Shown piece by piece: positions 1 through 7,547 of a DNA stretch of 37,523 nucleotides. Where the stretch lies: positions 1-37,523 of the forward strand of contig SGZC01000002.1 in assembly GCA_004213605.1 (NCBI GenBank), given 5' to 3'. The number at the start of each line of letters is the position of its first letter. Within the stretch, counting starts at the first letter, position 1. The notes beneath the pieces are model-generated. The model was not told the origin of the DNA. It did not search any database and saw only the letters and a list, made by a program, of their open reading frames with translations. This DNA is from Flavobacteriales bacterium. GTDB taxonomy: Bacteria > Bacteroidota > Bacteroidia > Flavobacteriales > Flavobacteriaceae. The position numbers were made by a program, and so were the translations under genes.

Positions 1-21
1 GCTTTTTTAGGGGTTTTGAAA

Positions 22-49
22 GGTGCTATTTAATTATAGTGCCTTTTTT
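22..49 (+). terminator. Rho-independent terminator-like hairpin, probably for a gene left of the window
   Basis: ggtgctat-ttaatt-atagtgcc (8-bp stem with two G-T wobbles) followed by tttttt. Confidence 0.6.
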
Positions 50-199
50 GGTGCTGAATAAATTCCTCTTTAGTTCAGAGGTGTTGGTACAACGTTTGTT
101 TGAAAAACTATTAAAAGTTGAAATGAACACGAATGTCTGTCAATTTTTGTAATTTTAAAGTGTTCTTTTGCTAATTGTATCAATTTGGATGGTGTCCAC

Positions 200-228
200 A
201 AAAAAAGGTTTACGTTAATGTAAACCTT
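200..228 (-). terminator. Rho-independent terminator downstream of the tRNA(CAT)
   Basis: On the minus strand AAGGTTTAC-ATTAAC-GTAAACCTT followed by a T run; immediately 3' of the tRNA. Confidence 0.75.
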
Positions 229-239
229 GTATTTAAGAG

Positions 240-313
240 TGGTCCCACTTGGGCTCGAACCAAGGACCCCCTGATTATGAGTCAGGTGCTCTAACCAGCT
301 GAGCTATGGGACC
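240..313 (-). tRNA. tRNA with CAT anticodon (elongator Met or Ile2; not resolved)
   Basis: Minus strand GGTCCCATAGCTCAGCTGGTTAGAGCACCTGACTCATAATCAGGGGGTCCTTGGTTCGAGCCCAAGTGGGACC-A folds as a cloverleaf; loop CTCATAA gives anticodon CAT; GGTTCGAGCC T-arm. Confidence 0.93.
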
Positions 314-368
314 GATTTTGTTTTTGCAAATTTAGAACTCTTTATATATTTGACAAGCTATTTTTTTA

Positions 369-770
369 TTATTTTATTTCCTGACATAATTCAATCAAAA
401 CTCCATTTGTAGATTTAGGATGTAAAAAAACCACCCATTTATTATCGGCTCCTTTTTTTGGCGTTTCGTCCAACACAACAAAACCCTCTTTCTTTAACCT
501 TAAAATCTCGGATTCAATATCATCAACTAAAAAGGCAATGTGATGCATCCCCTCTCCTCTCTTATCTATAAATTTTGAAATAGCACTTTCAGGGTTACTC
601 GCCTCTAAAAGCTCTACTTTACTTTCGCCCATCTTAAAAAAAGAGGTACGAACCCCTTCGCTTTTTACTTCCTCCATTTTATAGGGAGGGCTTCCCAACA
701 AGCTTTCATAAATTTTATTTGAATCTTTAAGGTTCCTTACGGCGATCCCAATATGTTCTATTTTTTTCAT
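369..770 (-). CDS. mce: Methylmalonyl-CoA epimerase (VOC/glyoxalase superfamily)
   Basis: MKKIEHIGIAVRNLKDSNKIYESLLG... GEGMHHIAFLVDDIESEI, characteristic of the family. Confidence 0.9.
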   Translation of the reverse strand: MKKIEHIGIAVRNLKDSNKIYESLLGSPPYKMEEVKSEGVRTSFFKMGESKVELLEASNPESAISKFIDKRGEGMHHIAFLVDDIESEILRLKKEGFVVLDETPKKGADNKWVVFLHPKSTNGVLIELCQEIK

Positions 771-863
771 GATTCCTTATCTATTGTTAAACAAAAATAA
801 GAATTCTAATTACCATACATGGCTTCTGTTAGCTTAATTAAAGTTTCTTTTTTTTAATTGTGG

Positions 864-871
864 TATTTTTG
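864..871 (+). promoter_or_regulatory. Bacteroidota-type -7 box TATTTTTG upstream of rbfA
   Basis: Matches TAnnTTTG; ends 4 nt before the likely ATG at 876; no clear -33 TTG element. Confidence 0.4.
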
Positions 872-875
872 CTGG

Positions 876-1271
876 ATGAACGAAACGAATAGACAAAAGA
901 AAATTGCAGGGGTTTTACAAAACGACTTGGCAGTCGTATTACAAAAAATGTTACACGAATCTGGTCAGTTAGGGATTATTATTTCGGTGACTAAAGTAAC
1001 CGTAACCACCGATTTGTCCTTATCAAAAGTGTACACTAGTGTTTTTCCCGCAGAAAAATCAGACGATATTGTAAAAGAACTAAACGAGTTAAAGCCAAAA
1101 ATAAAACATCAAATAGCTCAAAAAACAAAACATCAGTTGCGTAAAATGCCTGATTTGGCCTTCTACAATGATGATTCTTTAGAGTACATCAACAAGCTAG
1201 AGGATGCGGTTCAAGGAAAAGAAAACCCCATTATGGATACAAATTTACTAGACAAACGAAAAAAAATATAA
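876..1271 (+). CDS. rbfA: 30S ribosome-binding factor A
   Basis: MNETNRQKKIAGVLQNDLAVVLQKMLHE... VTKVTVTTDLSLSKVYTSVFP; ATG at 876 preferred over the ORF-track start at 858. Confidence 0.9.
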   Translation: MNETNRQKKIAGVLQNDLAVVLQKMLHESGQLGIIISVTKVTVTTDLSLSKVYTSVFPAEKSDDIVKELNELKPKIKHQIAQKTKHQLRKMPDLAFYNDDSLEYINKLEDAVQGKENPIMDTNLLDKRKKI

Positions 1272-2471
1272 TTGAACTTTCCCTTCTACATTGCGAAGCG
1301 ATATTTGTTTTCAAAAAGCAGCAAAAATGCGATTAATATTATAGCTAGAATTGCTGTTACTGCTGCTGCAGTTGGTTCTATTGCCCTGTTTATTGTTCTT
1401 TCAGGGTTTTCTGGTCTAAGAGAGTTTAGCCTTCAGTTTACCAACGTATTTGATGCTGACCTAAAAATTTATTCTTATCAAGGCAAGTCCATCGTATTTC
1501 CAAAAGAGTTAGAAAATAAGCTCGCTGCTATTAAAGGGATTGAGGCTTATACAAAAACAATAGAAGAAAGAGTTTTTATTCAATATCGAGGGAAAAATCA
1601 TGTAGCAAAAATTAAAGGTATAGACCAAAATTTTAAAAAGGTAGTTGCTGTTGACAGTATTTTATTTTTAAACGATTGGTTAGTTCCTAATCGCGATGAG
1701 GTTGTGGTTGGTTTGGGAATTTCGCAGAAACTTTCTTTGGGCGTTTTAGACTATAGTAATTTACTTGAAATTTATGTTCCTAAACCTGGTGCTGGCCAAA
1801 TTTTAAATCCCTCAGATGCTTTTACCAAAAGAAAAGCTGTTGCATCAGGAATGTACAGTGTCAATGAAGAGCTGGATAGCGAATATGTTTTTTCTGATAT
1901 TGATTATGCAAGATCTTTATTGGGTATGAAACCCAATGAGATCTCATCGATAGAGATCAAAATAGCTCCCGGCTCAGATGAGCATCTCGTTCGATCAGAT
2001 ATTAAATCGATATTCAATAATAACATTCGCATTAAAAATAGAATGGAGCAAAACGATAGTCTGTATAAAATGTTAAATATCGAAAATTTATTTGTTTACA
2101 TATTTGTAAGTCTAATCGCTGCGATTGCTATCTTTAATATTACCGGAACAATCATTATGATTATTATTGAGAAACGAAATAATATTAAAACACTAGTTTC
2201 ATTGGGGCTAACACTAAAAGAAGTTAGAAAAATATTTTTTTACAATGGATTAATAATGACGTCTACAGGCTTGTTTATTGGTCTATTCTTTGGAATAATA
2301 GTAATCTTTTTTCAACAAAAGTTTGGTTTTGTGCCCATCGCTCCCAACATGCCTTATCCTGTTAAACTTGAATTTATGAATGTAGTGATCGTGTTGGTAA
2401 CTATTCTTTTTTTAGGCGGTATGGCCTCAAAGATTGCAGCAACTCGAGTTACAAAAAAGTTAATCGCTTAG
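1272..2471 (+). CDS. FtsX/LolC-LolE-like ABC transporter permease
   Basis: N-terminal YIAKRYLFSKSSKNAINIIARIAV, periplasmic domain, C-terminal TM helices with IIEKRNNIKTLVSLGLTLKEVRKIF; TTG start abutting the rbfA stop. Confidence 0.88.
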   Translation: MNFPFYIAKRYLFSKSSKNAINIIARIAVTAAAVGSIALFIVLSGFSGLREFSLQFTNVFDADLKIYSYQGKSIVFPKELENKLAAIKGIEAYTKTIEERVFIQYRGKNHVAKIKGIDQNFKKVVAVDSILFLNDWLVPNRDEVVVGLGISQKLSLGVLDYSNLLEIYVPKPGAGQILNPSDAFTKRKAVASGMYSVNEELDSEYVFSDIDYARSLLGMKPNEISSIEIKIAPGSDEHLVRSDIKSIFNNNIRIKNRMEQNDSLYKMLNIENLFVYIFVSLIAAIAIFNITGTIIMIIIEKRNNIKTLVSLGLTLKEVRKIFFYNGLIMTSTGLFIGLFFGIIVIFFQQKFGFVPIAPNMPYPVKLEFMNVVIVLVTILFLGGMASKIAATRVTKKLIA

Positions 2472-3460
2472 TCAAACTGATGATTTTTAAACTTTAAAGC
2501 TACCTCGTCAATGGTTTTAAAAACATCGATGGAATCGTCACTAGTTACCATTTTCATTCTATATTCTTTAAAGTGAGGTATTCCTCTAAAGTAGTTGGTA
2601 TAATGTCTCCTTGTTTCAAAAACCCCTAATTTTTCGCCTTTCCAATCGATTGCCATTTGTAAATGTCTTCTAGCTGCTTCTACACGCTCCGACATCGTTG
2701 GCTTTAATATTTTTTCACCTGTTTTTAAATACTGTTGTACTTCCCTAAAAAACCAAGGGTTTCCGATGCTTGCCCTGCCAATCATGGCGCCATCTAACCC
2801 ATACGAGTCTCTCATTTCTTTGGCGCGTTCTGGGCTGTTAACATCTCCATTTCCAAAAACAGGTATGTTCATTCTCGGATTGTTTTTAACGGCTGCAATA
2901 GGCGCCCAATCTGCAGCACCCTTGTACATTTGTTTTCTGGTTCTACCATGAATAGCGATGGCTTTACATCCAACATCTTGGAGTCTTTCAGCTACTTCTA
3001 CAATTTTTATAGTTTCCTCGTCCCAGCCCAGTCGTGTTTTAACGGTCACCGGTAAAGAAGTGTGTTCAACCATTGCTTTAGTTAAAGAAACCATTAAATC
3101 AATATCTTTTAATATTCCTGCGCCAGCACCTTTAGACACCACCTTTTTTACGGGGCAACCAAAATTAATATCAATAATGTCTGGCTTTGATGCTTCGACG
3201 ATTTCAACGCTTCGAAGCATGGATTCTAAATTTGCACCAAAAATTTGAATTCCAACGGGTCGTTCTTTTTCATAAATATCTAATTTCATAACGCTTTTTG
3301 CAGCATCACGAATCAACCCTTCTGATGAAATAAACTCCGTATAGACGACATCGGCACCTTGTTCTTTACACAACGCTCGAAATGGAGGATCGCTTACATC
3401 CTCCATAGGGGCAAGCAACAAGGGAAAGTCCCCTAGTTCTATAGTATCAATTTTAACCAT
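2468..3460 (-). CDS. dusB: tRNA-dihydrouridine synthase DusB
   Basis: PLLLAPMEDVSDPPFRALC, DINFGCPVKKVVSKGAGAGIL, IHGRTRKQMYKGAADW, IPVFGNGDVNSPERA. Confidence 0.93.
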   Translation of the reverse strand: MVKIDTIELGDFPLLLAPMEDVSDPPFRALCKEQGADVVYTEFISSEGLIRDAAKSVMKLDIYEKERPVGIQIFGANLESMLRSVEIVEASKPDIIDINFGCPVKKVVSKGAGAGILKDIDLMVSLTKAMVEHTSLPVTVKTRLGWDEETIKIVEVAERLQDVGCKAIAIHGRTRKQMYKGAADWAPIAAVKNNPRMNIPVFGNGDVNSPERAKEMRDSYGLDGAMIGRASIGNPWFFREVQQYLKTGEKILKPTMSERVEAARRHLQMAIDWKGEKLGVFETRRHYTNYFRGIPHFKEYRMKMVTSDDSIDVFKTIDEVALKFKNHQFD

Positions 3461-3638
3461 GCGTTTGCAAAAATAAGTAAATTAATGGCTATCTGTATAC
3501 GTCTGTGTATAAGAGTAATTATTTAGATTTTAATAAACCGAATAAGCTGGTTTTTTGTAATTATCGTATTGACAATTATTTTAATTAGTTTTTTAAAACG
3601 GTTTTTAATTAAGCACTGTAAATTGGTTCCTTTTATTC

Positions 3639-3646
3639 TATATTTG
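3639..3646 (+). promoter_or_regulatory. -7 box TATATTTG upstream of lepA
   Basis: Exact TAnnTTTG match 27 bp upstream of the lepA ATG. Confidence 0.55.
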
Positions 3647-3673
3647 CAAACTCAATAAGAGTTGTATTTTTTT

Positions 3674-5470
3674 ATGAAAAACATACGTAATTTTTGCATC
3701 ATTGCCCATATTGATCATGGTAAAAGTACCCTAGCTGATCGTCTTTTAGACGCCACTGGAGCAGTTACTGCACGCGAAAAACAAAACCAATTGTTAGACA
3801 GTATGGATTTGGAGCGAGAACGAGGGATTACTATAAAAAGTCACGCCATACAAATGGAGTATATCTATAAAGGTGAGACCTATGTTTTAAATTTAATAGA
3901 CACTCCTGGCCATGTCGACTTTTCTTACGAAGTCTCCAGGTCGATTGCTGCTTGCGAAGGAGCCTTGTTAGTGGTTGATGCTGCACAAAGTATTCAGGCT
4001 CAAACCATATCCAATTTATATTTGGCTCTTGAAAATGATTTAGAAATAATTCCTGTGTTAAACAAAGTTGATTTACCCTCTGCAAATCCAGAAGTAGTAA
4101 CAGACGATATTGTTGGGCTTCTAGGTTGTGATTCGGAAGAAGTGATTCCGGCAAGTGCTAAAACAGGTATTGGAATTGAAACTATTTTAGAGGCCATCAT
4201 TGAAAGGATTCCTGCCCCGAAAGGAGATGTTAATGAGCCTTTACAGGCCCTTATATTTGATTCTGTTTACAATCCTTTTAGGGGAGTTGAGACCTATTTC
4301 AGAATATTAAACGGAGAAATAAAAAAAGGTCAGCACATCAAATTTATGGCAACCAATAACGATTATTATGCAGACGAGGTGGGGGCTCTTAAATTAAAAC
4401 AAGAAATTAAAAGCAGCGTAAAAGCTGGTGACGTGGGTTATTTAATTACTGGGATTAAAGAAGCTAAAGAGGTGAAGGTGGGCGACACGATTACCGATTT
4501 TAAAAACCCAACTAAAAATAGTATCGATGGCTTTGAAGATGTAAAGCCAATGGTGTTTGCAGGAATCTACCCTGTAGATACTGAAGATTATGAAGAATTA
4601 AGAAATTCCATGGAAAAGCTTCAGCTAAATGATGCGTCTTTGGTTTTTCAGCCAGAAAGTTCGGCTGCGCTTGGTTTTGGCTTTCGTTGTGGTTTCTTAG
4701 GCATGCTTCACCTGGAAATTATTCAAGAAAGGTTAGAGCGTGAATTTGGAATGACGGTTATAACAACCGTTCCTAATGTTTCATATTATGCTTATACCCA
4801 TAAAGAACCCGACGAAATATTGCTGGTAAACAACCCATCAGATTTACCAGAACCGTCGAGCTTAAACAGGGTAGAAGAGCCTTACATCAAAGCTTCTATT
4901 ATTACAAAAGCAGATTTTGTTGGGCCGGTGATGTCTTTATGTATAGGAAAGCGAGGGCAAATTACCAATCAAACCTATTTAACTCCTGAAAGGGTTGAAT
5001 TATCTTTTGACATGCCTTTGGCTGAAATTGTATTTGATTTTTATGATCGCTTAAAAACAGTTTCTAAGGGCTATGCTTCTTTTGATTACCACCCCATCGG
5101 CATGCGGGTTTCTAAATTAGTAAAGGTAGATGTGTTGTTAAATGGCAATCCTGTTGATGCGTTGTCTGCTCTGTTGCATCAAGACAATGCATATGAAGTA
5201 GGAAAAAAAATGTGCGAAAAACTACGCCAACTAATTCCTAGACAACAATTTGATATTCCGATACAAGCTGCTATAGGAGCAAAAATTATTTCCAGAGAAA
5301 CGGTAAAAGCGCTCCGAAAAGATGTTACTGCAAAGTGTTATGGTGGTGATATTTCACGAAAACGTAAATTACTAGAAAAACAGAAGAAAGGTAAAAAAAG
5401 AATGCGTCAGGTGGGTAATGTAGAAATTCCTCAGGAAGCCTTTATGGCGGTACTCAAGCTAAACGATTAA
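3674..5470 (+). CDS. lepA: Translation elongation factor 4 (LepA)
   Basis: [25 protein letters not shown], GTPase motifs, LepA C-terminal domain [39 protein letters not shown]. Confidence 0.97.
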   Translation: MKNIRNFCIIAHIDHGKSTLADRLLDATGAVTAREKQNQLLDSMDLERERGITIKSHAIQMEYIYKGETYVLNLIDTPGHVDFSYEVSRSIAACEGALLVVDAAQSIQAQTISNLYLALENDLEIIPVLNKVDLPSANPEVVTDDIVGLLGCDSEEVIPASAKTGIGIETILEAIIERIPAPKGDVNEPLQALIFDSVYNPFRGVETYFRILNGEIKKGQHIKFMATNNDYYADEVGALKLKQEIKSSVKAGDVGYLITGIKEAKEVKVGDTITDFKNPTKNSIDGFEDVKPMVFAGIYPVDTEDYEELRNSMEKLQLNDASLVFQPESSAALGFGFRCGFLGMLHLEIIQERLEREFGMTVITTVPNVSYYAYTHKEPDEILLVNNPSDLPEPSSLNRVEEPYIKASIITKADFVGPVMSLCIGKRGQITNQTYLTPERVELSFDMPLAEIVFDFYDRLKTVSKGYASFDYHPIGMRVSKLVKVDVLLNGNPVDALSALLHQDNAYEVGKKMCEKLRQLIPRQQFDIPIQAAIGAKIISRETVKALRKDVTAKCYGGDISRKRKLLEKQKKGKKRMRQVGNVEIPQEAFMAVLKLND

Positions 5471-5478
5471 TTAAAAAA

Positions 5479-5829
5479 TTAATCTCCATGCATCCATGCT
5501 TTTTTGCCGAGTAAAGCGGCTTCCGTTTCTATGTTTTTTTCGTCAGGCACACAACAGTCAACAGGACACACGGCAGCACATTGAGGCTCTTCGTGAAATC
5601 CTTTACATTCTGTGCACTTATCAGTTACTATATAATAAAATTCGTCTGAACCAGGTTCGTTTTGTGTGTCTGCATTTGCCTGAGACCCATTTGGGAGAGT
5701 AATCAATCCTTTCAAAATTGTTTCATCTGAATAAGACCACTCTTGATCTGGTTCATAAATTGCATTGTTTGGGCATTCCGCAACACAAGCATCACAATTA
5801 ATACACTCATCTGTAATTTTTATAGCCAA
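5479..5829 (-). CDS. 2[4Fe-4S] ferredoxin
   Basis: CINCDACVAECP and CTECKGFHEEPQCAAVCPVDCC cluster motifs; TTG start codon. Confidence 0.9.
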   Translation of the reverse strand: MAIKITDECINCDACVAECPNNAIYEPDQEWSYSDETILKGLITLPNGSQANADTQNEPGSDEFYYIVTDKCTECKGFHEEPQCAAVCPVDCCVPDEKNIETEAALLGKKAWMHGD

Positions 5830-5848
5830 GACTTGAACTTTTAAAAAG

Positions 5849-5856
5849 CAAAACTA
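5849..5856 (-). promoter_or_regulatory. -7 box TAGTTTTG upstream of the 4Fe-4S ferredoxin
   Basis: Reverse complement of caaaacta matches TAnnTTTG, 20 bp upstream of the start. Confidence 0.5.
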
Positions 5857-6004
5857 AAATTTATCTCGATATTCTAAGGGATCTATTTTCATAAAATTAT
5901 TATAAAATAAATTTATGACGCTTAAAACTCAATACTTTTGATGATTAATAGACTGCTTCCTATAGAAAAAATCTTCAAAATCAAAAAAAGAGATAAAAGC
6001 TTTG

Positions 6005-6012
6005 TAATTTTG
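6005..6012 (+). promoter_or_regulatory. -7 box TAATTTTG upstream of the FNR-like gene
   Basis: Exact TAnnTTTG match 33 bp upstream of the ATG at 6046. Confidence 0.5.
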
Positions 6013-6045
6013 CGTTTTCTATTTTGATAAAAAATTGTTCAAATA

Positions 6046-7098
6046 ATGATAAAAACAGATATCTTAATCATTGGAGCCGGACCTACCGGTTTATTTACGG
6101 TGTTTGAAGCGGGTTTACTAAAACTTAAGTGTCATCTGATAGACGCCCTCCCTCAAGCCGGGGGACAGTGTTCTGAAATTTATCCAAAAAAACCCATTTA
6201 TGACATTCCTGGTTTTCCAGAAATTCTAGCTGGAGATTTAACAACTAACTTATTAGAACAGTGCAAGCAATTTGAGCCAGGATTTACGCTTGGAGAACGT
6301 GCAGAAAAAATCTCTAAAGATGACAATGGTATGTTTACGGTTGTTACTAGCAAAGGAACAGCGCACCAAGCGCCGGTGATTGCAATTGCAGGAGGTTTAG
6401 GAAGTTTTGAGCCTAGAAAGCCTACGTTGAACAACTTAAGTTTTTACGAAGGTAAAGGGGTGGAATACATTATTAAAGATCCCGCTATTTATAAAAATAA
6501 ACGTATCGTAATTGCAGGAGGGGGAGATTCAGCGTTGGACTGGAGTATTTACCTAGCAGATATTGCTAAAGAAGTTACCCTTGTTCACCGAAGAAATGAA
6601 TTTAGAGGCGCTTTAGATTCTCTTGAAAAAGCGAGAGAATTAAAAGCCAAAAATAAAATAAATATCATTACTCCAGCCGAAATCACACAGCTTGGCGGAA
6701 CAGAAAAATTAGAAAGTATTATCGTTACCAAGGATGAGGTTCAAACAGAAATTGCCTTGGATCATTTTATACCGCTCTTTGGTTTGTCCCCTAGACTTGG
6801 GCCCATTGGTAGTTGGGGTTTAGAAATTGAAAAAAATGCCATAAAAGTAGATACCTTTGACTATCAAACAAATATTCCTGGCATTTTTGCAATTGGCGAC
6901 ATCAACACCTATCCTGGAAAGTTAAAGCTTATTTTATGTGGGTTTCATGAAGCAACATTAATGTGCCAATCTGCATTTAAAATAATAAACCCCGGTAAAA
7001 AAAATATTTTTAGATATACTACAGTAAGTGGGGTTGATGGTTTTGATGGCACCAGAAAAGAAGCTAGTAAACCTGTAATACAGTCACTTAATCAGTGA
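6046..7098 (+). CDS. Thioredoxin reductase-like ferredoxin--NAD(P)+ reductase (FAD-dependent)
   Basis: GxGxxG motif IIGAGPTGLFTVFEAG, GGQCSEIYPKKPIYDIPGFP, second dinucleotide motif IAGGGDSALDW, GIFAIGDINTYPGKLKLILCGFHEA. Confidence 0.88.
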   Translation: MIKTDILIIGAGPTGLFTVFEAGLLKLKCHLIDALPQAGGQCSEIYPKKPIYDIPGFPEILAGDLTTNLLEQCKQFEPGFTLGERAEKISKDDNGMFTVVTSKGTAHQAPVIAIAGGLGSFEPRKPTLNNLSFYEGKGVEYIIKDPAIYKNKRIVIAGGGDSALDWSIYLADIAKEVTLVHRRNEFRGALDSLEKARELKAKNKINIITPAEITQLGGTEKLESIIVTKDEVQTEIALDHFIPLFGLSPRLGPIGSWGLEIEKNAIKVDTFDYQTNIPGIFAIGDINTYPGKLKLILCGFHEATLMCQSAFKIINPGKKNIFRYTTVSGVDGFDGTRKEASKPVIQSLNQ

Positions 7099-7107
7099 TC
7101 CTTGATT

Positions 7108-7440
7108 ATGTCAGATGTAAACATCACCATAAAAGATAGGGAAGGACAAACACATAAAATAGTAGCCCCAACAGATATGGCTATGAATATTATGGAAGTG
7201 GTACGTTCTTATGAATTGGCTCCTGAGGGAACCATTGGGGTTTGTGGTGGCATTGCCATGTGCGCCTCTTGTCAATGCTATATCCATTCTGAACACCTTA
7301 TTCCTGAAAAAGGGGATGAAGAAGAGGCGATGTTGTCTGAAGCCTTTAATGTGAAAGAAAACAGCAGGCTCGGTTGTCAAATATCTATAACCGAAGAGCT
7401 AGAGGGTTTGTATTTAGAGCTAGCGCCTGAAGAATTATAG
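7108..7440 (+). CDS. [2Fe-2S] ferredoxin, adrenodoxin/ISC type
   Basis: CGGIAMCASCQCYIHSEH ... SRLGCQI; ATG at 7108 preferred over the TTG at 7102. Confidence 0.88.
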   Translation: MSDVNITIKDREGQTHKIVAPTDMAMNIMEVVRSYELAPEGTIGVCGGIAMCASCQCYIHSEHLIPEKGDEEEAMLSEAFNVKENSRLGCQISITEELEGLYLELAPEEL

Positions 7441-7547
7441 TTATAGCGAAACCTGATTAGAGCGTCTCTTTGTCTTTCTAGTATAGAAATAATTCTGAAT
7501 ATTTACTATTTTAGCTATTTAATAATAAAACGATCAAAAATTAAAAA

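Noticed and set aside
2766-3248. Plus-strand ORFs 2766-2951 and 2958-3248 opposite dusB
   Set aside because: Antisense shadows of dusB; no promoter or conserved motif.
3831-4154. Minus-strand ORF inside lepA
   Set aside because: Fully antisense to a strongly conserved gene, with no recognisable domain.
5496-5702. Plus-strand ORF opposite the 4Fe-4S ferredoxin
   Set aside because: The ferredoxin cysteine motifs are unambiguous on the minus strand; this is an antisense shadow.
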